This document shows positions 1 to 5,779 of a stretch of 5,947 bases of DNA, one piece after another; positions within the stretch are counted from its first letter, which is position 1, and each line of letters begins with the position of its first letter. Under the pieces are notes generated by a model that was not told where the DNA came from, searched no databases, and was given only the letters and a program-made list of their open reading frames with translations. The stretch spans positions 1-5,947 of the forward strand of contig CALBNQ010000066.1 of NCBI GenBank assembly GCA_937896495.1, written 5' to 3'. The translations under genes were made by a program, and so were the position numbers. This DNA comes from an uncultured archaeon. GTDB taxonomy: Archaea > Thermoproteota > Nitrososphaeria > Nitrososphaerales > Nitrosopumilaceae.

Positions 1-25
1 CTTCAACATCATCCAAATTAATCAC
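1..25 (-). CDS. possible 5' end of a next gene (partial, runs off the left edge)
   Basis: On the minus strand a GTG at 25-23 shares the bases GTGA with the TGA stop of the zinc-ribbon gene and opens a frame reading V/M-I-N-L-D-D-V-E to the window edge. A GGAG lies at 38-35, nine bases upstream, a reasonable ribosome-binding spacing, and a four-base stop/start overlap is typical of co-transcribed genes. An alternative start in another frame is the ATG at 12-10. Only eight codons are visible, so neither the product nor the reality of the gene can be established. Confidence 0.3.
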
Positions 26-213
26 CTTGGAGGACTCCAATATTCTTCAACATTATTAGAATTTTCAGTTGAAACAAGAATACGTTTACCGCATTTGAAA
101 CATTGCCATAAAAAATTATTATCTTTTTTAGTTTGGTATTGCATAGGGAGTAAACAAGTACTACAATTTAATACGTCAGGAAAAGAGTCATCAGCCAAAG
201 GAACTTCAATCAT
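22..213 (-). CDS. small zinc-ribbon protein, function unknown
   Basis: The product is a 63-residue acidic protein. Two CxxC pairs (C17/C20 and C38/C41), separated by 17 residues, form a typical zinc ribbon; the second knuckle reads CFKCGKR. There is no room for another domain, no signal peptide and no membrane segment. Small proteins of this kind are common in Thaumarchaeota and are usually unassigned; they may bind nucleic acid or act as subunits of larger machines, but nothing here decides that. The ATG at 213 is chosen because a TATA-like TTTTATA sits 23-29 bases upstream, as expected for a leaderless archaeal mRNA, and no other start codon lies near it in frame. The gene is divergent from thiDN, and its stop overlaps a possible downstream start (GTGA), hinting at an operon continuing off the left edge. 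Confidence 0.75.
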   Translation of the reverse strand: MIEVPLADDSFPDVLNCSTCLLPMQYQTKKDNNFLWQCFKCGKRILVSTENSNNVEEYWSPPR

Positions 214-235
214 ATGATCAAAGAGATTGACAAAG

Positions 236-242
236 TATAAAA
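236..242 (-). promoter_or_regulatory. TATA box for the zinc-ribbon gene
   Basis: The minus strand reads TTTTATA here, followed by CTTTG, 23-29 bases before the ATG at 213. That is the normal distance from an archaeal TATA box to the transcription start, so the mRNA would be leaderless. This is a sequence match and spacing only. Confidence 0.5.
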
Positions 243-278
243 TCCATATTAAAAAATCAATTTGACAAAATCAAAGCA

Positions 279-289
279 AAAATAAATTA
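279..289 (+). promoter_or_regulatory. TATA-like element for thiDN
   Basis: The A/T-only stretch AAAATAAATTA lies 23-33 bases before the thiDN ATG at 312, consistent with a leaderless transcript. The palindrome at 291-300 lies between this element and the start codon. The region is AT-rich throughout, so the exact box is uncertain. Confidence 0.35.
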
Positions 290-290
290 G

Positions 291-300
291 TGTTTAAACA
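291..300 (+). repeat. 10-base perfect palindrome in the thiDN promoter
   Basis: TGTTTAAACA equals its own reverse complement. It lies 12-21 bases before the thiDN start, between the probable TATA box and the probable transcription start, where a bound regulator would block transcription. A related TGTT-N2-AACA copy is at 4381-4390. In AT-rich DNA such a palindrome can arise by chance, so the operator role is only a suggestion. Confidence 0.3.
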
Positions 301-311
301 GAAGATGAATT

Positions 312-1610
312 ATGAATATTCTTTCAATTGGAGGATCAGATCCATCAACAGGTGCAGGGATACAAAGTGATATCAAAACATTTTCATCGTTAAATGTACA
401 TGTGTTAACAGTGATTACAGCAATTACAAGTCAAAATACTTCAAGTTTTGAAATGACAGAACCAGTATCAGAAAAAATTTTAGAAAGTCAAATACAATCA
501 GTGATGTCAGATTTTAAAATTGATGGGATAAAAATTGGAATGGTCTACAATTCAAAGATTATAAGAACCATACACAAACAATTAAAAAAAATTAAGGTTC
601 CAGTAATTGTTGATCCAGTTATCAAATCTACAACCAAAGGAATATTATTAAAAAAATCAGCAATTAGAGATTTTCAAAAATTTATCATTCCACTTGCTAC
701 AATTATTACACCAAATGAATTAGAAGCCAAAATATTATCAAATAATGACGTCAATTCAACAATATCACCTCAAAAAATGGCAACAAAAATTCAAAAAATG
801 GGTTCGAAGAATGTGGTGATTACAGGAATTAAAACAAAAGAAAAAGAAATATCAGATTTTGTTCTAGAAGGAAATGATAGTTATTTAATTTCTGGAGAGC
901 AGATTAACAGTACTAATCATGGAAGTGGTGATAAATATTCAGCAGCAATAATTTTTTCATATATCAAAAATAAAAATATTCGAAAATCAATGAAATTTGC
1001 CAAACAGTTCACACAAAAATCTATCAAAAATGCTAAAAAAAGAGGTAAAGGCATCCCAATTACAGAAATTAAAAAACAAAATAATATTACAGATGAGTTA
1101 ACAAATGCAATTAACAAATTTGTAGAGATTAAAAATATCCATAAAAACATACCAGAATGTCAAACTAATTTTGTTTTTTCTAAACAAAAACCAAAATCAA
1201 TAAATGACATAGTAGGAATATCTGGAAGAATTGTTAAAGCTGGAAAAAAAGTAATTGTTGCAGGAGATTTAGAATACGGAGGTTCAAAACATGTTGCAAC
1301 AGCAGTGTTAGCAATGAATAAAAAATCATCAAAAATTTGTTCTGCAATCAATATAAAATATCAGAACAATACAATTTCAAATATCAAAAAATCAAAAATG
1401 GTTGTAAGTTGTTATGATAGAAGCAAAGAATCAAAATATACCAAAACTAGAAAATCATCAATAGAATGGGGAATAAAAAGTGCAATTAAAAATTCAGAAA
1501 AGACACCAGATATTATTTTCCACAAAGGAGATGTTGGAAAAGAGCCAATGATAATTGTTTTTGGGAAAAATCCAAAGGATGTATTGAGTAAAGTGTTGAA
1601 GATTGTATGA
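312..1610 (+). CDS. thiDN: bifunctional HMP/HMP-phosphate kinase and thiamine-phosphate synthase (ThiD-ThiN fusion)
   Basis: This cytosolic thiamine-synthesis enzyme has 432 residues. The N-terminal ribokinase-fold ThiD domain (about 1-255) phosphorylates hydroxymethylpyrimidine and its phosphate: it shows GGSDPSTGAGIQSD at 7-20 followed by KTF, then TSQNTS, DGIKIGM, VDPVIKS and ITPNELEA. The C-terminal ThiN domain (about 263-432) joins HMP-PP to thiazole phosphate and replaces ThiE: it shows GISGRIV, GDLEYGGSKHVA, SCYDRSKE, SIEWG and GDVGKEPMI. R306 and H327 are 21 residues apart, matching the spacing of the Arg and His I recall as essential in characterised archaeal ThiN. Retention of both argues for an enzyme rather than a ThiN-type regulator. 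Oddity: the ThiD anion-hole motif, normally GTGC, reads GSGD (204-207), with Asp in place of Cys. The ATG at 312 directly precedes the motif-bearing first strand; the ATG at 305 is out of frame and closes quickly. No other thi gene is nearby. Confidence 0.93.
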   Translation: MNILSIGGSDPSTGAGIQSDIKTFSSLNVHVLTVITAITSQNTSSFEMTEPVSEKILESQIQSVMSDFKIDGIKIGMVYNSKIIRTIHKQLKKIKVPVIVDPVIKSTTKGILLKKSAIRDFQKFIIPLATIITPNELEAKILSNNDVNSTISPQKMATKIQKMGSKNVVITGIKTKEKEISDFVLEGNDSYLISGEQINSTNHGSGDKYSAAIIFSYIKNKNIRKSMKFAKQFTQKSIKNAKKRGKGIPITEIKKQNNITDELTNAINKFVEIKNIHKNIPECQTNFVFSKQKPKSINDIVGISGRIVKAGKKVIVAGDLEYGGSKHVATAVLAMNKKSSKICSAINIKYQNNTISNIKKSKMVVSCYDRSKESKYTKTRKSSIEWGIKSAIKNSEKTPDIIFHKGDVGKEPMIIVFGKNPKDVLSKVLKIV

Positions 1611-1637
1611 AAAAATTCTGACAAATTTATCCTTGAA

Positions 1638-1647
1638 CATAAATACT
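1638..1647 (+). promoter_or_regulatory. TATA-like element for the nucleotidyltransferase operon
   Basis: The sequence ACATAAATAC, with an A/T core, lies 20-29 bases upstream of the GTG at 1667, inside the 56-base gap after thiDN. The spacing fits a leaderless transcript, which would let this pair be transcribed separately from thiDN. Read-through from thiDN is not excluded, since I see no convincing T-rich terminator in the gap. Confidence 0.3.
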
Positions 1648-1666
1648 CAAATTTGAAATAACGTTT

Positions 1667-2377
1667 GTGAAAGCAGTTATTCTAGCCGGAGGATTAGGAA
1701 CAAGGTTAAGACCATTAACTAATGATAAACCAAAACCTATGTTGCCAGTTGGAGAAAAACCAATTTTAGAACATTTGATAAATTGGACAAAAAAAGGAGG
1801 CGTCAAATCGATAGTTTTGTGTGTGAGTTATCTAAGAAAAACAATTGAAGAATATTTTGAAGAAGGTGAAAAGTTTGGAGTTAAAATTGAATATGCAATT
1901 TCAGATAAACCACTTGCTACAGCTGGTCAATTAAAAACTGCTGAAGAATTTATCGATAATGATTTTGTTTGTATGTATGGAGATTCAATTTTTAATTTTA
2001 ATTTAAAAAATATGATAAAACAACATTCAACAAAAAAATCTTTTATCACAATGGGTCTAAATGAATATAAAACAAATTTACCATATGGCATAATTGAAAC
2101 TTCTAAAAATGGTAGAGTAAAAAATTGGAATGAAAAACCAGAAATCAAAGCAAATGTAAACATGGGTTGCTACATTATGAATTCAAAAATATTTGATTTA
2201 ATTCCAAAAAATAAATCATATGGAATGGATGATGCAATTAAAAAAGCAATGAAACAAAATGAAAAAGTAGACAGTTTCATTACAAAAAAAGGATTTACAG
2301 ATATTGGTAACAAAGAATCATACAAAAAAGCATGTGATGAGTACGATAAAAAATCAGGAAAGATTAGAAATGAATGA
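1667..2377 (+). CDS. sugar-1-phosphate nucleotidyltransferase (NDP-sugar pyrophosphorylase)
   Basis: This enzyme of the Rossmann-like NTP_transferase family makes an NDP-sugar and pyrophosphate from a sugar 1-phosphate and an NTP. The N-terminus carries the signature loop (residues 8-15, GGLGTRLR) followed by PLTNDKPKPMLPV. GDS at 105-107 supplies the metal-binding Asp (D106), EKP at 157-159 the sugar-contacting region, and FTDIG at 210-214 the second metal Asp (D212). At 236 residues it is the short form, with no C-terminal left-handed beta-helix, so it is not a GlmU-like bifunctional enzyme. The usual PLGTAG reads PLATAG (82-87). The start codon is GTG: it gives the family-standard M-K-A-V-I-L-A-G-G N-terminus and no in-frame start lies close upstream. 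The overlap with a Gna1-like acetyltransferase suggests an amino-sugar substrate, but the base (UTP, dTTP or GTP) and sugar cannot be read from sequence alone; it also resembles mannose- or heptose-1-phosphate guanylyltransferases. Confidence 0.85.
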   Translation: MKAVILAGGLGTRLRPLTNDKPKPMLPVGEKPILEHLINWTKKGGVKSIVLCVSYLRKTIEEYFEEGEKFGVKIEYAISDKPLATAGQLKTAEEFIDNDFVCMYGDSIFNFNLKNMIKQHSTKKSFITMGLNEYKTNLPYGIIETSKNGRVKNWNEKPEIKANVNMGCYIMNSKIFDLIPKNKSYGMDDAIKKAMKQNEKVDSFITKKGFTDIGNKESYKKACDEYDKKSGKIRNE

Positions 2378-2807
2378 ACCTATCATAAGAGAATTGGAAG
2401 AGGATGATTTAACGAAAGGGTTTCTCAATACATTGGATTCATTAAGAAAAACCAGTAATTTGAGTAACGGTAAAGCTATAGAGATTTATAAAAAAATTAG
2501 AACAAACCCAGAACACCACATTATTGTTGCAGAAATAGAAGGGATGATTGTTGGGACTACAACATTACTAATTGAGCCAAAATTCATTCATGATGGAGGA
2601 TTAGTGGGACATATAGAAGATGTTGCAGTAGATAAAAAATTCCAAGGGCAAAAAATAGGTGAGAAAGTTATCAAATACTCATTAGAATTTGCAAAAAATC
2701 AAGGATGTTATAAAACAATTTTAGACTGTACAGATAATGTAAAAAAATTTTATGAAAAAATTGGATTCAAAAATATGGGAAACGAATTAAGATTTGATCA
2801 TAATTAA
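2370..2807 (+). CDS. Gna1-like glucosamine-6-phosphate N-acetyltransferase (GNAT family)
   Basis: The product has 145 residues and a single GNAT domain. It resembles eukaryotic Gna1/GNPNAT1, which transfers acetyl from acetyl-CoA to glucosamine 6-phosphate on the way to UDP-GlcNAc. Gna1-type hallmarks are IRELEEDDL...GFLNTL at the N-terminus, EPKFIHDGG...GHIEDVAV at 69-87, the acetyl-CoA pyrophosphate loop QGQKIG at 92-97, and GCYKTILDCTDNVKKFYEK at 112-130. Y128 aligns with the catalytic-site Tyr of yeast Gna1. The ATG at 2370 is preferred over one at 2304: it begins right before the conserved region, is preceded by AGGAAAG at 2356-2362, and overlaps the nucleotidyltransferase stop by only eight bases. 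The two genes are therefore probably co-transcribed and translationally coupled. The family match is strong; the exact amino-sugar substrate is inferred. Confidence 0.82.
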   Translation: MNEPIIRELEEDDLTKGFLNTLDSLRKTSNLSNGKAIEIYKKIRTNPEHHIIVAEIEGMIVGTTTLLIEPKFIHDGGLVGHIEDVAVDKKFQGQKIGEKVIKYSLEFAKNQGCYKTILDCTDNVKKFYEKIGFKNMGNELRFDHN

Positions 2808-3241
2808 AAATATTCTTTTTTAGGACGAACTTTTTTGAGTTTAGTCAAATAAGCACCAACACCAATTACAACAAAAGATAACACCATAAACATGACAGGA
2901 ACATATTCTACAATATCTGTAATATACTTCTCATCAATTTCATCTAACATCAAATAGCATACAGTCATTCCAGATAGTAAAATAATTCCACCTGCAATTA
3001 TCATTCCACCAATTTGTCTCGAACCATATCGTTTAGTCATGATGTAAGGAACTGCAGCTAGAATTCCAGCAGGGGCAACACCTATTGAAATGAATTGAAA
3101 TATTTTAGAATCAAACCAAGAATCATCAATGATTGCATTTTCAGGAGGATTAATCACATAACTGTAAATAGAGATCATTTCACCGACAAACATTGCAAAC
3201 AAAGCAAGACTTGTAACGGCAAGCCATTTTTCAAGTCCCAT
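2804..3241 (-). CDS. four-helix membrane protein, function unknown
   Basis: The product is a 145-residue integral membrane protein with four hydrophobic segments at about 7-30, 48-68, 77-98 and 112-132. Charges follow the positive-inside rule for both ends in the cytoplasm: the loop between helices 2 and 3 has K70, R71 and R75, the tail reads KLKKVRPKKEYF, and loops 1 and 3 are acidic. I do not recognise a family, and there is no catalytic or metal motif. The ATG at 3241 is preferred to a TTG at 3259: it yields MGLEKW directly before helix 1, and a TATA-like TTTATTTA lies 23-30 bases upstream of it. The gene lies 42 bases downstream of the GalT-like gene on the same strand. It may share that transcript or use its own promoter. 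Its stop codon overlaps that of the acetyltransferase tail-to-tail. Confidence 0.8.
   Translation of the reverse strand: MGLEKWLAVTSLALFAMFVGEMISIYSYVINPPENAIIDDSWFDSKIFQFISIGVAPAGILAAVPYIMTKRYGSRQIGGMIIAGGIILLSGMTVCYLMLDEIDEKYITDIVEYVPVMFMVLSFVVIGVGAYLTKLKKVRPKKEYF
2811..2821 (+). terminator. T-rich terminator after the nucleotidyltransferase/acetyltransferase pair
   Basis: TATTCTTTTTT begins four bases after the acetyltransferase stop and ends in six T. Archaeal termination typically needs only such T tracts, with no hairpin. It lies inside the 3' end of the converging membrane-protein gene, so it must serve both as terminator and as antisense coding sequence. Confidence 0.35.
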
Positions 3242-3263
3242 AAATTTCAAAATAAACAATTGG

Positions 3264-3271
3264 TAAATAAA
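3264..3271 (-). promoter_or_regulatory. TATA box for the membrane-protein gene
   Basis: The minus strand reads TTTATTTA here, 23-30 bases before the ATG at 3241. This supports both that start codon and a leaderless transcript separate from the upstream GalT-like gene. Confidence 0.4.
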
Positions 3272-3283
3272 CTATTCAAAAAA

Positions 3284-4300
3284 TTATTCAATGCCGACTA
3301 GATTAGCTAGTTCTTTTCTACAAGATATTCCAAGTTTTTCTGCAGCCTGTTCAGGAGAAATATCATTCAGATAAATTCCAAAACCGCGCTCTAATCCAGT
3401 ATTTGTTTTTGTTATAGGATATACTTCAATATGCCAATGAATTTGTCGACTATTTTTCTTTTCAGGAGATAAATGAAATGCAAAATTAAATGAAACGTTT
3501 TTGATAGTTTTTGATAAACCGCCTAAGGTTGATCTTAGAATCAAAGACAAGTCATTGATTTCTTTTTGAGAAATTTTTGAAAAACTTGTTGTGTGTTTTT
3601 TAGGAGAAATCCAAAATTCATAAGGAGATGAAGGAGCCCAAGGACAAAATGCTACAAAACCTTCAGTTTGAAGAATTTGTCGCGGACCACCAATTTCATC
3701 ATTTACAGTTTGGCACATATGACAAATACCTTTTTCATTTAGAATTTTGTGTGATGCCTCAGCCTCTTCTTCAATTATTGGAGGAATAGTAGAGAATGTT
3801 AAGAGGTTCAAATGAGGATGAGGGTTAGTATTTCCAGATAATTCTCCTTGATCACCATAAATGGAAACATAAGTAACACCTTTCTGAGTATAGAGCCATC
3901 TAAGACGATCTTGAACAACTACCAAAACATTTGACCATTGTTCAGTTTCAAGAGTTGAAAAAGTATCTTTAGGATCAGGCGATGCAACAACAACATAATG
4001 AAATCCATATGAGGGTTCACTGTAAAAAGGACGGTCACTGTAAGAATTTTCAGCGTCAACAGACATGATAGGATTTTTACTTTCAAAAACTCTGATAGAC
4101 CAATCAGTTACATAATTATCTTCATCATCTTGAAGACGTTGTAACATTCCATCTTTTGCAACAAGTGATAAAATAGAAGGGTTTGTCATAGATTCATTCC
4201 CAGGAGCAAAAGGAGATTTTTTAGGATCAGTGATTTTCTCATTACTTTTTGAGACAATCATAAAACGCTCAGAAACATAATCTTTACGCATTGCACCCAT
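3284..4300 (-). CDS. GalT-like nucleotidyl transferase (HIT superfamily)
   Basis: With 338 residues it is about the normal length for galactose-1-phosphate uridylyltransferase, which swaps UMP between UDP-glucose and galactose 1-phosphate through a uridylyl-His. Family signatures in order: RKDYVSERFMIV near the start; SPFAPGNE at 29-36 where GalT usually has CPFCPGNE; GFHYVVV with H101; NPHPH at 159-163, H163 being the probable nucleophile; CHMC at 193-196; HWHIE at 288-292; and a GFGIYLND...PEQAAEKL tail. Oddities: the first zinc Cys pair is replaced by Ser and Ala although H101 and H161 remain, and the Gln two residues after the nucleophile is Asn165. Substrate is therefore uncertain; ADP-glucose phosphorylase or dinucleotide phosphorylase activity is possible. 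Start: ATG at 4300, or ATG at 4291 three codons later; a longer TTG start at 4360 adds an unrelated hydrophobic stretch and is unlikely. Confidence 0.78.
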   Translation of the reverse strand: MGAMRKDYVSERFMIVSKSNEKITDPKKSPFAPGNESMTNPSILSLVAKDGMLQRLQDDEDNYVTDWSIRVFESKNPIMSVDAENSYSDRPFYSEPSYGFHYVVVASPDPKDTFSTLETEQWSNVLVVVQDRLRWLYTQKGVTYVSIYGDQGELSGNTNPHPHLNLLTFSTIPPIIEEEAEASHKILNEKGICHMCQTVNDEIGGPRQILQTEGFVAFCPWAPSSPYEFWISPKKHTTSFSKISQKEINDLSLILRSTLGGLSKTIKNVSFNFAFHLSPEKKNSRQIHWHIEVYPITKTNTGLERGFGIYLNDISPEQAAEKLGISCRKELANLVGIE

Positions 4301-4320
4301 AACAACAATCGATATCAGAT

Positions 4321-4330
4321 GTATGTTAAA
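4321..4330 (-). promoter_or_regulatory. TATA-like element for the GalT-like gene
   Basis: The minus strand reads TTTAACATAC here, 21-30 bases before the ATG at 4300. A more A/T-rich candidate, TTTTAAATTT, lies at 4350-4341 and would give a leader of roughly 20 bases. The sequence alone does not decide between them. Confidence 0.3.
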
Positions 4331-4403
4331 GTGTTTACTAAAATTTAAAATGAAAATCAAAAATTATGTAAATCAATATTTGTTAAAACAAAAAAAACAC
4401 TTT
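4328..4403. repeat. 9-base inverted repeat in the divergent promoter region
   Basis: AAAGTGTTT at 4328-4336 and its exact complement AAACACTTT at 4395-4403 face each other across 58 bases, between the GalT-like gene and apgM. One arm overlaps the probable GalT promoter. TGTTAAAACA at 4381-4390, between the arms, matches the TGTT-N2-AACA form of the thiDN-promoter palindrome. These could be operator half-sites, or chance in AT-rich DNA. Confidence 0.25.
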
Positions 4404-4452
4404 CAAAAAATAAAAAAACCGTGGATTTTTGATCGCAAATTATGTTGCAAGA

Positions 4453-4464
4453 TTTAAAATAAAG
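4453..4464 (+). promoter_or_regulatory. TATA box for apgM
   Basis: TTTAAAATAAAG lies 29-40 bases before the ATG at 4493. That puts transcription start at or a few bases ahead of the start codon. It is the best A/T box in the region at suitable spacing. Confidence 0.4.
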
Positions 4465-4492
4465 AAGTAAAGTTTCGTTAAACAGAGATTAA

Positions 4493-5779
4493 ATGAATAA
4501 TTCTGATGTTCACATGATCTATGTTTTGTTAGATGGTGTAGGAGATCTTCCTCATCCAGATTTAGACGGAAAGACACCATTAGAGGCTGCAAAAACTCCA
4601 ATTTTAGATAAAATTGCAAGCAACGGAGCAATAGGTGAAGTCATTTCAGTAGGAAAAGGGATTGCACCAGAATCAGATATTGCAGTATTCAACATGTTAG
4701 GGTACAAATTTAATCATGCAGATTATGTAGGTAGAGGAGTAATTGAAGCAATAGGAATAGGTATTGATTTTAAAGATGGTGATTTGGCATTAAGAGGGAA
4801 TTTTTCCACACTTAACGATGAAAATGAAATAATAGACAGAAGAGCAGGAAGACAAATTGCAAAAGAAGATGCAGAAGGAGTTGCAAAAGAAATTGAAGAA
4901 AAAATAAAATTTTCAAATCCAGATACAACAGTTGTCGTATCTCCAACAATAGGACACAGAGTAACAGTTAGAATTAGAACTAACTCACAAAAATTATCTT
5001 CAAGAATCACCAATACAGACCCAGCTTATAGCAATATTGGAGGAATGGGAGTAGCAAAAGCTGTAGGAGATGTAATGAAAATTGAAAAATGTTTACCATT
5101 AGAAGATGTTGAAAATACAAAAATAACTGCAAACATAGTAAATGAATTTTCTGAACAATCAACCAAGATTTTAAGAGACAGTCAAGTAAATAAAAAAAGA
5201 AAAGATGAAAAGAAAAAAGAGCTTAGTTGTATTTTACTTAGAGATGCAGGGAACAAATTTCCAGATGTGATTCCAATTAATGAAAGATATGGCATGGAGT
5301 TTTCATGTATTGTAGATATGCCAGTTGAGCTTGGAATTTCAGACGTTCTAAAAATGAAAGCATTTGAAGCTGGGGGGTTGACAGATTATGAAGAAAAAGC
5401 AAGAGTTGCTGCAAAAGCAATGGACACTCAAAATTCAATATACGTTCACTTGAAAGGACCAGATGAATTTGGCCACGACGGAGATGCAATTGGAAAAATG
5501 AAAAATATTGAAGAAATTGATCAGAGATTCTTTAAAACATTAATAGAAAATATTGATTCAAGTAAAGTTGCAATAGTTATTTCAGCTGATCACTCTACAC
5601 CATGTATCAATAAAGGACATAGTGATGATCCAGTTCCAATTTTAGTTTCAGGAGATTTTATAAAAAAAGATGGAACAACTAGAATGACTGAAGAACAAGC
5701 CAAGAAAGGGAGTATAGGTTTACTTCAGGGTGCAGAAGTAGTGTCTAAATCTTTAGAATTAATTAAATTTCAAAAATAG
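4493..5779 (+). CDS. apgM: 2,3-bisphosphoglycerate-independent phosphoglycerate mutase, archaeal type
   Basis: This cytosolic enzyme interconverts 3- and 2-phosphoglycerate in gluconeogenesis and glycolysis through a phosphoserine intermediate, using two divalent metals (alkaline phosphatase superfamily). It has 428 residues, close to the archaeal family norm of about 400-420. Visible sites are the first metal Asp in LLDGVGD (D14), the catalytic Ser in PESDIAVFNMLGY (S61), the substrate-lid insert containing GRGVIEAIG, DRRAGR and SPTIGHRVTVR, and the C-terminal metal ligands in KGPDEFGHDGD (D324, H328), SADHSTPC (D366, H367) and GHSDDPVP (H376). A lysine-rich stretch at 234-243 sits where archaeal members have a basic loop; the following LLRDAG usually reads RGAG. 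The ATG at 4493 fits the promoter position; an internal ATG at 4514 is less likely but possible. The 3' end overlaps a converging gene by 17 bases. Confidence 0.95.
   Translation: MNNSDVHMIYVLLDGVGDLPHPDLDGKTPLEAAKTPILDKIASNGAIGEVISVGKGIAPESDIAVFNMLGYKFNHADYVGRGVIEAIGIGIDFKDGDLALRGNFSTLNDENEIIDRRAGRQIAKEDAEGVAKEIEEKIKFSNPDTTVVVSPTIGHRVTVRIRTNSQKLSSRITNTDPAYSNIGGMGVAKAVGDVMKIEKCLPLEDVENTKITANIVNEFSEQSTKILRDSQVNKKRKDEKKKELSCILLRDAGNKFPDVIPINERYGMEFSCIVDMPVELGISDVLKMKAFEAGGLTDYEEKARVAAKAMDTQNSIYVHLKGPDEFGHDGDAIGKMKNIEEIDQRFFKTLIENIDSSKVAIVISADHSTPCINKGHSDDPVPILVSGDFIKKDGTTRMTEEQAKKGSIGLLQGAEVVSKSLELIKFQK

Larger units (their letters stand above)
4301..4492. other. divergent intergenic region with two promoters
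   Basis: These 192 bases are the longest gene-free stretch here and separate two divergently transcribed genes. They hold candidate TATA boxes for both (4321-4330 or 4341-4350 leftwards, 4453-4464 rightwards), the inverted repeat at 4328/4395, and long A runs at 4391-4427. I see no tRNA, riboswitch or stable hairpin. Confidence 0.6.

Noticed and set aside
214..311. TPP riboswitch upstream of thiDN
   Set aside because: The probable TATA box is only about 25-30 bases from the start codon, leaving no leader for a riboswitch, and I see no THI-box core motifs.
917..1150. Leftward reading frame opposite thiDN
   Set aside because: It is a hydrophobic shadow of the lysine- and isoleucine-rich thiDN coding strand, without a promoter or family signature. 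Other antisense frames within thiDN, the nucleotidyltransferase and apgM were dismissed for the same reason.
2304..2369. Longer start for the acetyltransferase
   Set aside because: The extra 22 residues are out-of-frame nucleotidyltransferase coding sequence, and the ATG at 2370 has a purine-rich AGGAAAG at good spacing and starts at the conserved domain.
3242..3259. Longer TTG start for the membrane protein
   Set aside because: It adds only six residues, while the ATG at 3241 has a TATA box at the leaderless distance and directly precedes the first helix.
3095..3301. Rightward frame opposite the membrane protein
   Set aside because: It lies antisense to convincing transmembrane coding sequence, spans the gap to the next gene, and has no promoter or recognisable motif.
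4301..4360. Longer TTG start for the GalT-like protein
   Set aside because: It would add 20 hydrophobic residues unlike any GalT N-terminus and would place the coding region over the promoter; the family match begins at RKDYVSERF just after the ATG codons.
4435..4448. GCAA-ATTATG-TTGC hairpin ahead of apgM
   Set aside because: A 4-base stem with a 6-base loop is too weak and too likely by chance. It also lies upstream of the TATA box, so it would not be transcribed with apgM.
5393..5425. Lysine/alanine-rich stretch in apgM considered as a frameshift or insertion
   Set aside because: The frame is continuous, and the flanking metal-binding motifs are all in the expected order and spacing for an archaeal phosphoglycerate mutase.
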